The position numbers were made by a program, and so were the translations under genes. A stretch of DNA of 60,151 bases from Paludibacter sp. (GTDB lineage: Bacteria > Bacteroidota > Bacteroidia > Bacteroidales > Paludibacteraceae). This document shows positions 1 through 9,372 of the stretch, in pieces; the stretch's first letter is position 1; each line of letters opens with the position of its first letter. The stretch is from positions 1 through 60,151 of the forward strand of contig JAFLKK010000011.1 of assembly GCA_019163375.1 (NCBI GenBank). The letters run 5' to 3'. The notes below the pieces were generated by a model that worked only from the letters and a program-made list of their open reading frames with translations, was not told where the DNA came from and did no database searches.

Positions 1-54
1 TAGAGCATCTGACTGTTAATCAGAGGGTCCTTGGTTCAAGTCCAAGAGGGAGAG
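1..54 (+). tRNA. tRNA-Asn (GTT), 5' part missing
   Basis: The 3' two thirds of a tRNA are visible. An anticodon stem TCTGA/TCAGA encloses loop CTGTTAA, giving anticodon GTT (Asn). It is followed by a short variable loop, a T-arm CTTGG-TTCAAGT-CCAAG and the 3' acceptor strand ending near 54. The D-arm is only partly present because the window starts inside the gene. CCA is not encoded. Confidence 0.9.
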
Positions 55-60
55 CTTTTA

Positions 61-107
61 AAAAGGGCTACAGCATTTTCGAATGATGTAGCCCTTTTCT
101 TTTATTT
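61..107 (+). terminator. Rho-independent terminator of tRNA-Asn
   Basis: Arms at 61-72 and 87-98 are perfectly complementary over 12 bp, with a further inner 4 bp pairing (74-77 with 82-85), and a T-rich stretch follows. It sits directly behind the tRNA. Confidence 0.85.
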
Positions 108-179
108 CAAAATTCGCTACAAAAAAAATGGTTGAACGCTTCCCCGTCCAACCATTTTCATTTTCATATTGTATTCGTT

Positions 180-2648
180 CTAGAATTTCACTGTAATGCC
201 GGCAAGGAAATTGATTCCTGCTTGCGGATAACAACCAAAATAATTATTTACAGGTGAGTTTTCATTGTATACCGGATTAGCCGGCGTTGCCGAAATACTT
301 GGAGCACTCCAGGCATTGCTGATATACATTTCATTAAACAAATTGTTTACCATCAAAGACAGACCTACACTGCGAATTCCCTTCAAAGGCAATGTATATG
401 AAAATCGCAGATTGTTTAACAAATAACCCGGTAATCTACGATCAATAGAACCTGTATTGTCAACATATTGCTTTCCTACATAAATAGTTTGAAGGGCAGC
501 TTCAAAATGATCTTTCGTAAAAGTCAGCAAACTATTACCCATTACTGCAGGAGTAAATGCAATAGGAGAATTGTGATACGTTTTACTCACACTTTCGCCT
601 GTTGGACTCCAATACTCATCCACCACATTCACTGTTTCTACAAAATCAATTACACGATTACGACTAAAAGTCGTAGTTACATCCCAACGCAGCCACTCCA
701 GAGGCTTTACGCTTCCCATTAGCTCTATTCCCGAACGATAGCTCACAGGAATATTGTCTGTCAGCATTTCTCCAATATCATTAATTTTACCAGTTAAAAC
801 CAATTGATTGTGGTAATACATAAAATAGGCGTTTACACCTAACGAATAAACCTTATTATGAAATTTATAGCCTAATTCTGTATCGTATAACGTTTCAGAA
901 GTTGGCCAGGTTGCAGCAGAGCCATCAGTATAATTCGTACGGGTAGGTTCGCGATGCGCTACGGCAATCGAAGCAAAGAAATCGTTGTTTACATTAGGAC
1001 GATAATATAAACCTGCTTTAGGATTGAAAAAATTGAATTTTTTATCTATATTCAACACTTGCATTCCATTTATTGAACCATCCCATTTATCATTTTTCCC
1101 ATGTAACTGATATGAAACACCACGGTATTGCACATCTGCATAAACATTTAGCTTAGTCGACAATTCATAATTTGCCTTCAAGTACACATTACCATCCCAT
1201 TTAGAGACTGTATTTCTGTAGTATTCTGAATTTGGCAATAAGTTACCAACATAATTTTTGACCCAAATTACTTCGCCCCAATGATCGCCCCAGTAATTAT
1301 TCAAAGCTCCTCCCAATTGAGCCGACAGTTTATCTTTTTGATAATTGAAAGAGAAAACACCTCCCGCAAAATCATTTCTCATTATTTTTTGACGTACCAA
1401 ATCGGAATACTTAATCGTTTCAGTTCCTACAGTAAAAGCTTGCAAGCCATATTTTTTTAAACTGGATTCGCCTTTATATTCTTCGTAATAACCATCTCCA
1501 CGGGTATAATGCAAGCCTGCATTAAAACTCAATTCCGGTGAAAAAATATGAGTTACCAAAAAATGATAATGCGTTTGAACATAGTTATCTGTTTGATTTT
1601 TATAATACAAAGGATTACCATTTGCATCATCACCCATATATCCGCAAGGATTATACGTTCGGTGAAAAGCCAACTCTGGTAATGCATAAGAATCGACACC
1701 ATCCCATGCATGGTACGTTTTCTCCTTACCTCCAAATGTTATAAACTTGACGGTTGTTTTTTCATCATAATAGCCAGCCTGAAAGAAATATGAATTCATA
1801 TCCACAGTACCTCGGTCGATATAACCATCCGACTCCACTTTCGATAAACGTGTATCTACAGCCCAATGTCCATTTATCAAGCCCGAACTGGCCTTTACTG
1901 TTTCTTTCAGCGTATTAAACGAACCTGCACTTATGCTCACTTCGCCCGATGCTTTTTGAGCGTAGTTTTCCGTTTGAAAATTGATATTAGCACCAAAAGC
2001 ACCGGCACCATTGGTTGAAGTTCCTACTCCACGTTGTACCTGTACACTTTCAACCGATGATGTGAAATCGGGAAGATCCACCCAGTAAGCACCTTGCTCA
2101 TCAGCATCATTATATGGTATTCCGTTTATAGTAACATTTATACGTGCAGCATCGGTACCACGAATTCGAAAACCGGTATAGCCGATACCCGTTCCTGCAT
2201 CCGACGAAGCAACAAAAGAAGGTGTTTGCATTAATAGATATGGAATATCCTGCCCCAGATTGGTTTTGGATAGCGTTTCCTTACTCAAATTGGTATACGC
2301 CACCGGTGATTTGTCTGTAGCACGAAGCGAAGTTACGGTAACTTCGTTTATCGATACCGATTTCGGCTCCATATTTATAATTATATCCTTACCCGCAAGA
2401 GCCTGAACCGACTTTTGAGCATATCCGATAAATGAAACGCTGATGGTATAACTCTTCTCTGTAAGTTTGTCGAAACGGAAACTACCCGATTTATCGGTAG
2501 TAGCGGTCAACGGAGTATGAATAACAACGACGGTAGCACCCGTCAACGGATAGCCCTTCTCGTCCAGCACTTTTCCATTAATGAACTGCTGACTAAAGGC
2601 CGATACGGCAAAAATGAGCATAAATGCCCCAATAAAAATTTGTCTCAT
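180..2648 (-). CDS. TonB-dependent outer-membrane receptor, probably for thiamin
   Basis: An 822-residue outer-membrane receptor. Residues 1-19 form a signal peptide (ending near AFSQ). About 22-105 is a carboxypeptidase-regulatory-like beta domain typical of Bacteroidota receptors. About 110-225 is the plug, and the rest is a 22-stranded-type barrel ending in the aromatic C-terminus VKF. Energy would come from TonB/ExbBD in the inner membrane. The substrate call rests on context, not on the barrel: a TPP riboswitch lies in its leader, the arrangement known for thiamin receptors of Bacteroidetes. No thiamin synthesis gene or PnuT-type inner-membrane transporter is adjacent, so the gene looks monocistronic. 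The family is certain; thiamin, or a phosphate or precursor of it, is inferred. Confidence 0.88.
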   Translation of the reverse strand: MRQIFIGAFMLIFAVSAFSQQFINGKVLDEKGYPLTGATVVVIHTPLTATTDKSGSFRFDKLTEKSYTISVSFIGYAQKSVQALAGKDIIINMEPKSVSINEVTVTSLRATDKSPVAYTNLSKETLSKTNLGQDIPYLLMQTPSFVASSDAGTGIGYTGFRIRGTDAARINVTINGIPYNDADEQGAYWVDLPDFTSSVESVQVQRGVGTSTNGAGAFGANINFQTENYAQKASGEVSISAGSFNTLKETVKASSGLINGHWAVDTRLSKVESDGYIDRGTVDMNSYFFQAGYYDEKTTVKFITFGGKEKTYHAWDGVDSYALPELAFHRTYNPCGYMGDDANGNPLYYKNQTDNYVQTHYHFLVTHIFSPELSFNAGLHYTRGDGYYEEYKGESSLKKYGLQAFTVGTETIKYSDLVRQKIMRNDFAGGVFSFNYQKDKLSAQLGGALNNYWGDHWGEVIWVKNYVGNLLPNSEYYRNTVSKWDGNVYLKANYELSTKLNVYADVQYRGVSYQLHGKNDKWDGSINGMQVLNIDKKFNFFNPKAGLYYRPNVNNDFFASIAVAHREPTRTNYTDGSAATWPTSETLYDTELGYKFHNKVYSLGVNAYFMYYHNQLVLTGKINDIGEMLTDNIPVSYRSGIELMGSVKPLEWLRWDVTTTFSRNRVIDFVETVNVVDEYWSPTGESVSKTYHNSPIAFTPAVMGNSLLTFTKDHFEAALQTIYVGKQYVDNTGSIDRRLPGYLLNNLRFSYTLPLKGIRSVGLSLMVNNLFNEMYISNAWSAPSISATPANPVYNENSPVNNYFGCYPQAGINFLAGITVKF

Positions 2649-2711
2649 AACAATTTATTAGTTTAAATAATAATTTGATTTTGAGAGCCCAATAAAAGAT
2701 ACGGATGAATG

Positions 2712-2790
2712 AAACTTATTCCCTTCGCGGAATTACCCGCGCAGGTTCAAAGGGTATGATCTCAGCCCGAAATATTAAGGCACCCCATTA
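2712..2790 (-). promoter_or_regulatory. TPP riboswitch (THI element)
   Basis: Read on the minus strand, the region carries the conserved THI-box pieces in order. These are GGGGTGCC (2786-2779), GGCTGAGAT (2767-2759), ATACCC (2757-2752), GAACCTG (2748-2742), then a short GC hairpin and GGGAATAAG. This order and spacing are diagnostic of the thiamin pyrophosphate aptamer. It lies about 65 nt before the receptor start codon. No strong terminator hairpin is obvious between aptamer and ATG, so translational control (start-site sequestration) is more likely than attenuation. Confidence 0.93.
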
Positions 2791-2894
2791 AATCTGAATG
2801 TTGAACGTTCGAACGCCTAAAACGCCGGATTGTTCATTTCAAAAAAAAAAGAAAGAAAAACAACCCTGGAAGCGGGTCGAATTCCTTTCGGGTA

Positions 2895-2902
2895 CAAAGA
2901 TA
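2895..2902 (-). promoter_or_regulatory. Promoter -7 element for the thiamin receptor leader
   Basis: CAAAGATA on the plus strand is TATCTTTG on the minus strand, a full match to the Bacteroides TAnnTTTG -7 element. It would give a leader of about 240 nt containing the TPP riboswitch. The -33 element is weak. Confidence 0.55.
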
Positions 2903-3002
2903 GGCAAAAATGGTGGAAGATGAAAATTTGTTTTCAACTTGAGCAAAATGTTTCTGATTTAGCAAACCCAAATTGTCATTCCAGCAAATAAAGTGTTCAA
3001 TC

Positions 3003-3036
3003 TTTGATACAGAATAATAAAAAATCCTTACTTTTG
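3003..3036 (+). promoter_or_regulatory. Promoter of the acyltransferase/glycosyltransferase/flippase operon
   Basis: TTTG (3003-3006) and TACTTTTG (3029-3036) are 22 bp apart, a good Bacteroides -33/-7 pair. They end 26 nt before the start codon at 3063. Confidence 0.65.
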
Positions 3037-3062
3037 CCTTAGTTACTGTTAAACAGCCTTGC

Positions 3063-3956
3063 ATGCAAATAAAACATCTACAACACAAAGACATTGATTA
3101 TGCCCGTTGGGATGAGTGCATCACGCAATCACACAACCAATTGACATACGCATATTCTTGGTATTTAGACATTGTATCACCCAATTGGGAAGCGCTGGTA
3201 ACTGAAAATTATGAGTACATAATGCCTTTGCCTATCAAGCGGAAATACGGAATACCTTATCTGGTGCAACCTATTTTTGTACAACAATTGGGTATATTTT
3301 CCAAACACGCGATAGCCAAACACATCATTGAATTATTTATAAAACAAATTCGAATTTTCAGTTACGAATTGAATTTAAACCCTGGAAACTACCATATCGA
3401 TGCTGTTGAATATCCTAATTACATTTTGGATCTCAACAGACCCTACGCGCAAATTGCATCGCGTTATTCCAAAAACACATTGAGAAACATTGAGAAAGCT
3501 ACAAAAGCACATCTCACCATACAAACCGGACTACCTGTCAATGAGTTTATTGCTTTTTATCATGCCGAAGATAAAAACTATCAATCAACTCATAAATCGA
3601 TAGCCGAGAAACTATTAAAGAAAGGTATTGCTGAAAATAAAATTACTTTATACGGCATTTTTTCAGCTAAGGAAAAACTGATTGCCACCCTCTGCGTTTT
3701 AGATTCCAACAATAAAATCACCTACTTGCTACCAATCTCAAGCAGCGAGGGTAAATCATCATCGGCCATGTTTTACCTTATCGATTTTATTATTCGAAGA
3801 GAAGCCAATAGCTCTACCGAACTTGATTTTGAAGGTTCCAGCATTGAGGGAATTGCACGCTTCTACAAAGGCTTTGGTGCTATCAACCAGCCCTATTACA
3901 TCCTTAAACAGTTTCGCCCAGCATTCCTGACCGGGAAAATAAGCAAAACGGTATGA
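3063..3956 (+). CDS. GNAT/FemAB-like acyltransferase
   Basis: A 297-residue soluble protein. Its central part (about residues 120-265) resembles the GNAT/FemAB-like fold (BioF2-like acetyltransferase family). It has a basic 'RYSKNTLRNIEKA' helix near 137-149 and a C-terminal 'LDFEGSSIEGIARFYKGFGA' stretch typical of FemAB-like aminoacyl- or acyltransferases. The donor and acceptor are unknown. The stop codon overlaps the start of the next gene (ATGA at 3953-3956), so the two are translationally coupled. With a glycosyltransferase and a flippase downstream, acylation of a cell-surface glycan is a reasonable inference. No signal peptide or membrane segment is seen. Confidence 0.7.
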   Translation: MQIKHLQHKDIDYARWDECITQSHNQLTYAYSWYLDIVSPNWEALVTENYEYIMPLPIKRKYGIPYLVQPIFVQQLGIFSKHAIAKHIIELFIKQIRIFSYELNLNPGNYHIDAVEYPNYILDLNRPYAQIASRYSKNTLRNIEKATKAHLTIQTGLPVNEFIAFYHAEDKNYQSTHKSIAEKLLKKGIAENKITLYGIFSAKEKLIATLCVLDSNNKITYLLPISSSEGKSSSAMFYLIDFIIRREANSSTELDFEGSSIEGIARFYKGFGAINQPYYILKQFRPAFLTGKISKTV

Positions 3957-5095
3957 ATAACAAGGTCGTATTGCTAAACACTGCTCATTATTCGTTGGAT
4001 GATCGGGTTTTTTATCATCAGGCCAGATGTTTAAAAAACAATGCTTATCAGGTTCAAATCATCTCCACCAAAGAAAATCTCTCGAAAACCATTGATGAAA
4101 TTACTATCAATTCCTACGACGACAGCAACTTAACTCATGCTGAAAAGTTGAACAAGATAGTCGTGCAGCTAAACTTATTTTGTCCTGACATAATTATCTG
4201 CGATTCACCCCTGGCCGTCATCGCCTCGGGCAGATACAAACAAAAACACAAAGTCAACATCATATACGACATCACGGAATGGTATCCATCTAAAAAGAAT
4301 ATTGGCAAAGCAGCCGGAGTTAACAAGCTAATCAGGCTCTTTACCCTGAGTGGGGTTTTCCTTTTAGCAGGATTAAAATCCGATGGTTTCATTTTTGGAG
4401 AATACTACAAATCAATACTCTGCAAACGATTATTCTTTTGGAAACCGGCTTTAAAGCTCAGTTATTATCCCGACCTGAGTTACATACAACACTATCCGTT
4501 GGAGAAGAAGAACGGTGAGTTCAATCTGCTTTATAGTGGAATGATAAATAAAGACAAAGGGATTGAGTCAGTGATAAAAGTTGTGCAACGTTGTGCCAAC
4601 ATTCACCCGGAGACTCAATTTAAGTTGAAGATTATAGGATATTTCTCAACTCCCGACGATACTATTTACTTCGACGATTGCACGAAAAATAGCGGTAAAA
4701 ATGTTCATATTGAGATACAAAACACTTTACCTTTTCCCGAATTCTGCAAAACCATTGGAAACACCGATCTTTTTCTCGATTTGCGAATTGTTGATATTGA
4801 AAATACGCATTGCCTGCCCATAAAACTGTTTTATTATCTGGCATGCGGTCGGCCGGTTATTTATTCCAATCTTAAGTCCATCCGACACGAAATAAATCCA
4901 TTTAACTTCGGACATTTATGCAAACCAACTGATATAACAGCAATTGCTTCGCGCATTTCTGATTACATTTTAAATCCCAACGTATACGAACAGCATGCAA
5001 AGAATGCCCTGAACAGTTCGAAAGCAAAGTATAATTGGGCATTGATAGAAAATGATTTTATCTCATTCATTAATAATTTCAGGGATAGCATATAA
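3953..5095 (+). CDS. Glycosyltransferase, GT4-like
   Basis: A 380-residue two-domain (GT-B) glycosyltransferase. The N-terminal domain begins 'VVLLNTAHYSLDDRVFYHQA', typical of family 4 enzymes. The C-terminal domain contains a 'GMINKDKGIESVI' strand-loop near 198-210. Near 310-330 is the donor-binding 'LPIKLFYYLACGRPVIYS' segment, where the usual E-x7-E is replaced by a looser form. It transfers an unidentified nucleotide sugar, probably at the inner face of the membrane; one hydrophobic stretch near 130-145 may associate with it. It overlaps the upstream gene by 4 nt and precedes the flippase, suggesting one surface-glycan operon. Confidence 0.8.
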   Translation: MNNKVVLLNTAHYSLDDRVFYHQARCLKNNAYQVQIISTKENLSKTIDEITINSYDDSNLTHAEKLNKIVVQLNLFCPDIIICDSPLAVIASGRYKQKHKVNIIYDITEWYPSKKNIGKAAGVNKLIRLFTLSGVFLLAGLKSDGFIFGEYYKSILCKRLFFWKPALKLSYYPDLSYIQHYPLEKKNGEFNLLYSGMINKDKGIESVIKVVQRCANIHPETQFKLKIIGYFSTPDDTIYFDDCTKNSGKNVHIEIQNTLPFPEFCKTIGNTDLFLDLRIVDIENTHCLPIKLFYYLACGRPVIYSNLKSIRHEINPFNFGHLCKPTDITAIASRISDYILNPNVYEQHAKNALNSSKAKYNWALIENDFISFINNFRDSI

Positions 5096-5132
5096 TTTAC
5101 ACCGTATTAGTCGGCACGTCAAACATTCCAAC

Positions 5133-6425
5133 ATGCGAAATACCATCAACCAACTGTCAAAAATGCTCGGAGACATTCGTCGTAAAGGTTTTTTTCATCT
5201 TCTGACAGCAAATATGCTGATACAGTTGATGGCATTTGCCTCGCAGCTATTTGTGGCTGGTATCTTGTCGCCCGAGGATGTTGGCCGTATAAAAATCATT
5301 CAAACATTTCTCTCTGTTTTTTCCATTTTTGCCGGCATGGGATTTAATGCCTCCACGCTAAAACTTTGCTCCGAAAAAAGAACATTGGAAGAGCAAAAAT
5401 CATTGTTTAGTTCGGCATTCATTTTCACAGTTCTATCCACTGTCGGCATGTATACTATCGTGTTGATACTAAATAAATTTCATCTATTCTCGTCGGACGC
5501 ATTGATTCAATGGCTTATACCGCTGGGTCTTTTCCCTATTATCAGCAACTCCCTCTTCATTGTATATACATCTTATTTTCAAGCCACAAAACGAATCAAA
5601 CTCATTTCCAATCTTACGGCTACAAATAAGCTACTGTCCATTGCAGGGATAATCCTTTTTGCCTATTTATGGGGAATAAAAGGATACTATGTAGCTTATA
5701 ATCTGAGCTTACTCATCATCTTAATCGTTTGTATCGTAACTTTTAGTTCTGATTTTTCAAAGAAAATATTTTCTAAAGATATATTTGCGCAATTTTCCAC
5801 GCACAAGCGATACGCCATCACATCCATGTTGGCATATCTGTTTTCCGAAATGTCCGCGTATACCGACATTATCTTAATCAGCTACTTCGTGAAAGACATG
5901 AAAGAAATCGGATACTACAGCTTTGCACTTACCATCACCGTTGTTCTTAGGCTTTTTCCAAGCACGGTTCAGCAAATTACCATCCCTTATTTTTCGTCAT
6001 TATCTCATCAGAAAAACGAGTTCATGGTGGTTTTTAGGCGTTACAATAAGATTTTCTATCGTGCCGTATTGCTCACATTGATGGGTTCTGTCGTTGTGGC
6101 ACCATTCTTTTTGCATTACATTTTTAATGGAAAGTACGATGCATCAATGCAATACTTTCCTTTACTGGCCATCGGCTGGAGCCTCCGCCAACTTGCTTTG
6201 TTACAAAACGGTGCTATTTTCGGGTTGGGAAAGATTCATTACAACGTGTACACCAGCTTCATCGCGCTTGTATTTAACGTTGCAGTTATTAGCACTTTAC
6301 TCCACTTCTTTGGATTGATAGGTGCAGCTTATGGCTCAATACCGTGCGGATTAGTATTTGTTACTTTATCAAGATATTATTTTTACAAAGCTCAGAGTAA
6401 GATGAGTGACAGCGATTTAAGATAA
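5133..6425 (+). CDS. Polysaccharide/lipid-linked glycan flippase (Wzx-like, MVF/MATE superfamily)
   Basis: An integral membrane protein with about 12-14 hydrophobic segments starting with 'FFHLLTANMLIQLMAFASQLF'. It matches the polysaccharide-biosynthesis (Wzx/RfbX) transporter family, which moves undecaprenyl-linked sugars across the inner membrane. An in-frame ATG at 5052 would add 27 residues and overlap the glycosyltransferase by 44 nt. The ATG at 5133 (MRNTINQL) gives a product of 430 residues, the usual family length, and starts just before the amphipathic helix expected at the N-terminus, so it is preferred. It is the last gene of the three-gene unit and is followed by a strong hairpin. 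No O-antigen polymerase is nearby. Confidence 0.82.
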   Translation: MRNTINQLSKMLGDIRRKGFFHLLTANMLIQLMAFASQLFVAGILSPEDVGRIKIIQTFLSVFSIFAGMGFNASTLKLCSEKRTLEEQKSLFSSAFIFTVLSTVGMYTIVLILNKFHLFSSDALIQWLIPLGLFPIISNSLFIVYTSYFQATKRIKLISNLTATNKLLSIAGIILFAYLWGIKGYYVAYNLSLLIILIVCIVTFSSDFSKKIFSKDIFAQFSTHKRYAITSMLAYLFSEMSAYTDIILISYFVKDMKEIGYYSFALTITVVLRLFPSTVQQITIPYFSSLSHQKNEFMVVFRRYNKIFYRAVLLTLMGSVVVAPFFLHYIFNGKYDASMQYFPLLAIGWSLRQLALLQNGAIFGLGKIHYNVYTSFIALVFNVAVISTLLHFFGLIGAAYGSIPCGLVFVTLSRYYFYKAQSKMSDSDLR

Positions 6426-6466
6426 CGCAAAGAGAGATGTTCGTAAAAACATCTCTCTTTGTGTTA
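6423..6466. terminator. Bidirectional terminator between flippase and malQ
   Basis: Arms 6423-6441 and 6448-6466 form a 19-bp stem with one mismatch (GCAAAGAGAGATG against CATCTCTCTTTGTG). The stem begins inside the stop codon of the flippase gene. T-runs are modest on both sides. Confidence 0.65.
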
Positions 6467-6555
6467 TCTGCCTGATTTTAATATTAAAAATTGAACATCC
6501 CCAATAAACAGGCTTGTACCAACTATGAATTATTAATTGTAAATTGTAAATTGTT

Positions 6556-9249
6556 TTATCTACCCGACTGTATAATATAATTTCGCAATTCGGAGTTGAA
6601 AACCTCTTTTTCCAACAGCTCTTCGATATTCAGGTGCAAACGATACCGCCAGCTACTCATAGAATTAGAAGGCACATTAATACGCTCGTCATGCGGATTT
6701 TGCCTCCGAACCGAATCGGAAATACTCAGCAAATCCTGCATTTGAAAAACAGACCACATGGCCGGTGAATAGAGATGTTGTAAAATAATATCGCGACATA
6801 TCCACCATTCGCAGAAATAAGGTGCTTCGCCCCAATGCCCAAGCTGAGAATTATAAAAACGTTGCGTCACGCCTCTATCTTCTTCCCACCAACCGCGTAT
6901 TGTACTCATATCATGAGTAGAAGGAGTTACAACGGATAGATAAGGTGCTTTATTGGGGTGAAAAAACTCTCTTTTATTCGATTTTGGAGCGCGCTGCACT
7001 TCCAGACTCAAAATACCCAACTCTTTCATTACAGAAGTAACGCAAGGGGTCATCATACCCAGATCCTCACCACAAATCATCATATTGGTAGCACGTTTCA
7101 GCGCCGGTAGTTTTTCCATCCCCGATTTGTACCAGGCAGCATCCTGACGGCGATAGAAATAATCTACGTACAATTCTTTCAGTCGGTCTTTGGTGTAATT
7201 ATCCAAATCGCGAAACGAGCGAAGTGTTTCCATGCCGAAGCGGGGGTAAAACTGTGTTCCGTTACTTCCTTCCACCTCAAACAAAAGCACGTTTGAAATC
7301 AGATCAAACATACCCCATTTCACTCTTTCCGATATTTTTCCCTCGTTGTAAAGCTCTTGTATAACCAACTGACTGGTAAAGGGAGCTTTTAGTCTGAAAA
7401 TCCAACCATCCTCTATTTGTAAATAATTGGCTTTCACCCACGATGCCTCTTCTCCAAAAAAGTCCCATAAAATGGCGTCAGTGATATAAGGTTTACAGAA
7501 CCGGTTGTAATCCAGCCACAAGCCTTTTTCTGCAAATTCATTGACATGTATGGGCATAGAAGGGTTAAGATGCCCCATAATTCCTTCGACCTGCTCTGCC
7601 GGTATTTGCCAAATGCGGAAAAAGCCCAGGATATGATCAATTCGGAACGTATCGAAATAATTGGACATTTGTGCAAATCGTTTCTTCCACCAGTCAAACC
7701 CGGTACGTTCCATTTGCTCCCAGTTATAGGTTGGGAGTTCCCAGTTCTGTCCTTTTACCGCAAACATATCCGGCGGTGCACCGGCTTGCATATGCATGTG
7801 AAACAACTCGGGCGACACCCATGTATCCACACTGTTTCTGTTCACTCCAATGGGGATATCACCTTTTAATACAACACCATGTGCATGCGCATAGCTAACT
7901 GCGTCCTGTAATTGAACATGCAAATGATATTGAATAAAATAGTTGACTGCAATATCATCAAAATGCGCTTGTGCCGGAGATGAAAATTCATCCATTTTAG
8001 CCTTGTCGTAAAGCGCATATTCTTTCCACTTACGGTAGTCGGACGTTCCAAACTGATCTCTCAACACGCAGTAAGCTGCATACGGAGCTAACCAATATTC
8101 ATTATCGGCAAAAAACGTTTTAAACTCTTTTGTCTTTAAGAACTTATCTTTTTGGATAAGATACAATTCTTTGGCATATTGCAATTTATAATTTATTATC
8201 TCCAAAAATTCTACTAAATCCAATGCATTCCATTTAGTCTGATTGGCTTTAAATTCTTTTTGCAGAGTATGTGTAGCAGGAAGTTTTCCAACCGCCTGAA
8301 GGTTGAGGAAAAGCGGGTTCAAGGCAAAAGCCGAGATAGCCGCATAGGGCAACACATCAGCATCGGTATGCGTACCAACCGTATCATTTAACGGTAAAAC
8401 CTGAATAAGTTTCAAGCCTACCTTTTCGGCCCAATCCACCAGTAATTTAATATCGCAGAAATCACCAACGCCTACACTTTTTTTAGTTCTGATACTAAAA
8501 ACCGGTAAGCTTACCCCCGCACCTTTCCACGAATGATCAGTAATCCTTACAAAGGAATCCGATAGCTGAACGATTGTTTTTTTAGAATTTACTATTGGCG
8601 CAATATGATCCGCACCCGACTCGAAATAACGAAATTCCTTATCTTCCGGATCGTAAACTCCATATTTATAATGTACTTCATGTTGTGCTTTGCTTAAATC
8701 GGCAGTCACCGTCCACCAATCGCCCTCAGTGCGGCTCAGCAGCAACGGACTTTTTGTTGACCAATTACCCAGTGCAGCGCAATCGCCAACTATGCAAATC
8801 ACCTCATTTTTAGACAATAGAGGAGCTTTTACTTTAAAAATATGGGTAAGTTTCGCAATCGGTTTCGGAACTTGAAACGGACGCTCATCTTTCAGCAAAA
8901 CGTTCTGAAATGGTGTGGTCAGGAACACATTTTCGAGACTTGCAGGCGAATTCCAGACATCGATGCAGAAAAAATGATCCATTTGCGACGAATCGAGTTT
9001 CAGATGGCGATCATTGCCCCATTCTTCGCTGTATTGTCCGTTCTGTTCGTTAAACAAAATGTATTTATAAGTCAGTTCAAAGGGTTCATTTTTAGTTAGC
9101 TCTATTTCAGCGGACCAATCTTCTTTTGCGTGAAAGTTTAATGCCAATGCTTTGGTTACATCTCCACTACCCAATTCGGGTATATTGCCACTAACTAATA
9201 ATCGTTGTCCCCATTGAGTATAATAAGGTATTTTAAAGTGTATTTTCAT
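6556..9249 (-). CDS. malQ: 4-alpha-glucanotransferase with two starch-binding domains (DPE2-like, GH77)
   Basis: An 897-residue amylomaltase that transfers 4-alpha-glucan segments between maltooligosaccharides or glycogen-like acceptors. Two CBM20 starch-binding domains occupy about 1-105 and 130-235. The GH77 barrel follows and is split by a family-typical insertion. Catalytic residues are visible: nucleophile D538 in FRIDH, acid/base E728 in GEDLG, and H779-D780 in STHDM as the transition-state residue. The layout CBM20-CBM20-GH77 is that of plant cytosolic DPE2 and Bacteroides MalQ, not the shorter E. coli enzyme. There is no signal peptide, so it is cytoplasmic. It is monocistronic. Confidence 0.95.
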   Translation of the reverse strand: MKIHFKIPYYTQWGQRLLVSGNIPELGSGDVTKALALNFHAKEDWSAEIELTKNEPFELTYKYILFNEQNGQYSEEWGNDRHLKLDSSQMDHFFCIDVWNSPASLENVFLTTPFQNVLLKDERPFQVPKPIAKLTHIFKVKAPLLSKNEVICIVGDCAALGNWSTKSPLLLSRTEGDWWTVTADLSKAQHEVHYKYGVYDPEDKEFRYFESGADHIAPIVNSKKTIVQLSDSFVRITDHSWKGAGVSLPVFSIRTKKSVGVGDFCDIKLLVDWAEKVGLKLIQVLPLNDTVGTHTDADVLPYAAISAFALNPLFLNLQAVGKLPATHTLQKEFKANQTKWNALDLVEFLEIINYKLQYAKELYLIQKDKFLKTKEFKTFFADNEYWLAPYAAYCVLRDQFGTSDYRKWKEYALYDKAKMDEFSSPAQAHFDDIAVNYFIQYHLHVQLQDAVSYAHAHGVVLKGDIPIGVNRNSVDTWVSPELFHMHMQAGAPPDMFAVKGQNWELPTYNWEQMERTGFDWWKKRFAQMSNYFDTFRIDHILGFFRIWQIPAEQVEGIMGHLNPSMPIHVNEFAEKGLWLDYNRFCKPYITDAILWDFFGEEASWVKANYLQIEDGWIFRLKAPFTSQLVIQELYNEGKISERVKWGMFDLISNVLLFEVEGSNGTQFYPRFGMETLRSFRDLDNYTKDRLKELYVDYFYRRQDAAWYKSGMEKLPALKRATNMMICGEDLGMMTPCVTSVMKELGILSLEVQRAPKSNKREFFHPNKAPYLSVVTPSTHDMSTIRGWWEEDRGVTQRFYNSQLGHWGEAPYFCEWWICRDIILQHLYSPAMWSVFQMQDLLSISDSVRRQNPHDERINVPSNSMSSWRYRLHLNIEELLEKEVFNSELRNYIIQSGR

Positions 9250-9298
9250 AGGTAATTGAATTATAGACGAATAAGAAACTTGTGATTTTATAGTAAAT

Positions 9299-9306
9299 CA
9301 AAAGTA
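9299..9306 (-). promoter_or_regulatory. malQ promoter -7 element
   Basis: TACTTTTG on the minus strand matches the Bacteroides -7 consensus and lies 50 nt before the malQ ATG. The -33 element is not clear. Confidence 0.5.
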
Positions 9307-9362
9307 ATGGTAAATTCACAAACAAGATTTTATGTTGTTCCGAAAATGGCAATATTTAATTT

Positions 9363-9372
9363 CAAACGTTTG
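9363..9372. promoter_or_regulatory. Possible LacI-type operator
   Basis: CAAACGTTTG is a perfect 10-bp palindrome with a central CG, the shape of LacI-family half-sites. It lies upstream of the malQ promoter. No LacI regulator is in the window, so this is a pattern only. Confidence 0.3.

Noticed and set aside
2834-3094. 86-residue ORF on the minus strand
   Set aside because: It covers the promoters of both flanking genes and the start of the acyltransferase gene. The composition (Cys/Phe-rich, ending in a poly-Phe/Leu run from an A/T tract) is not protein-like.
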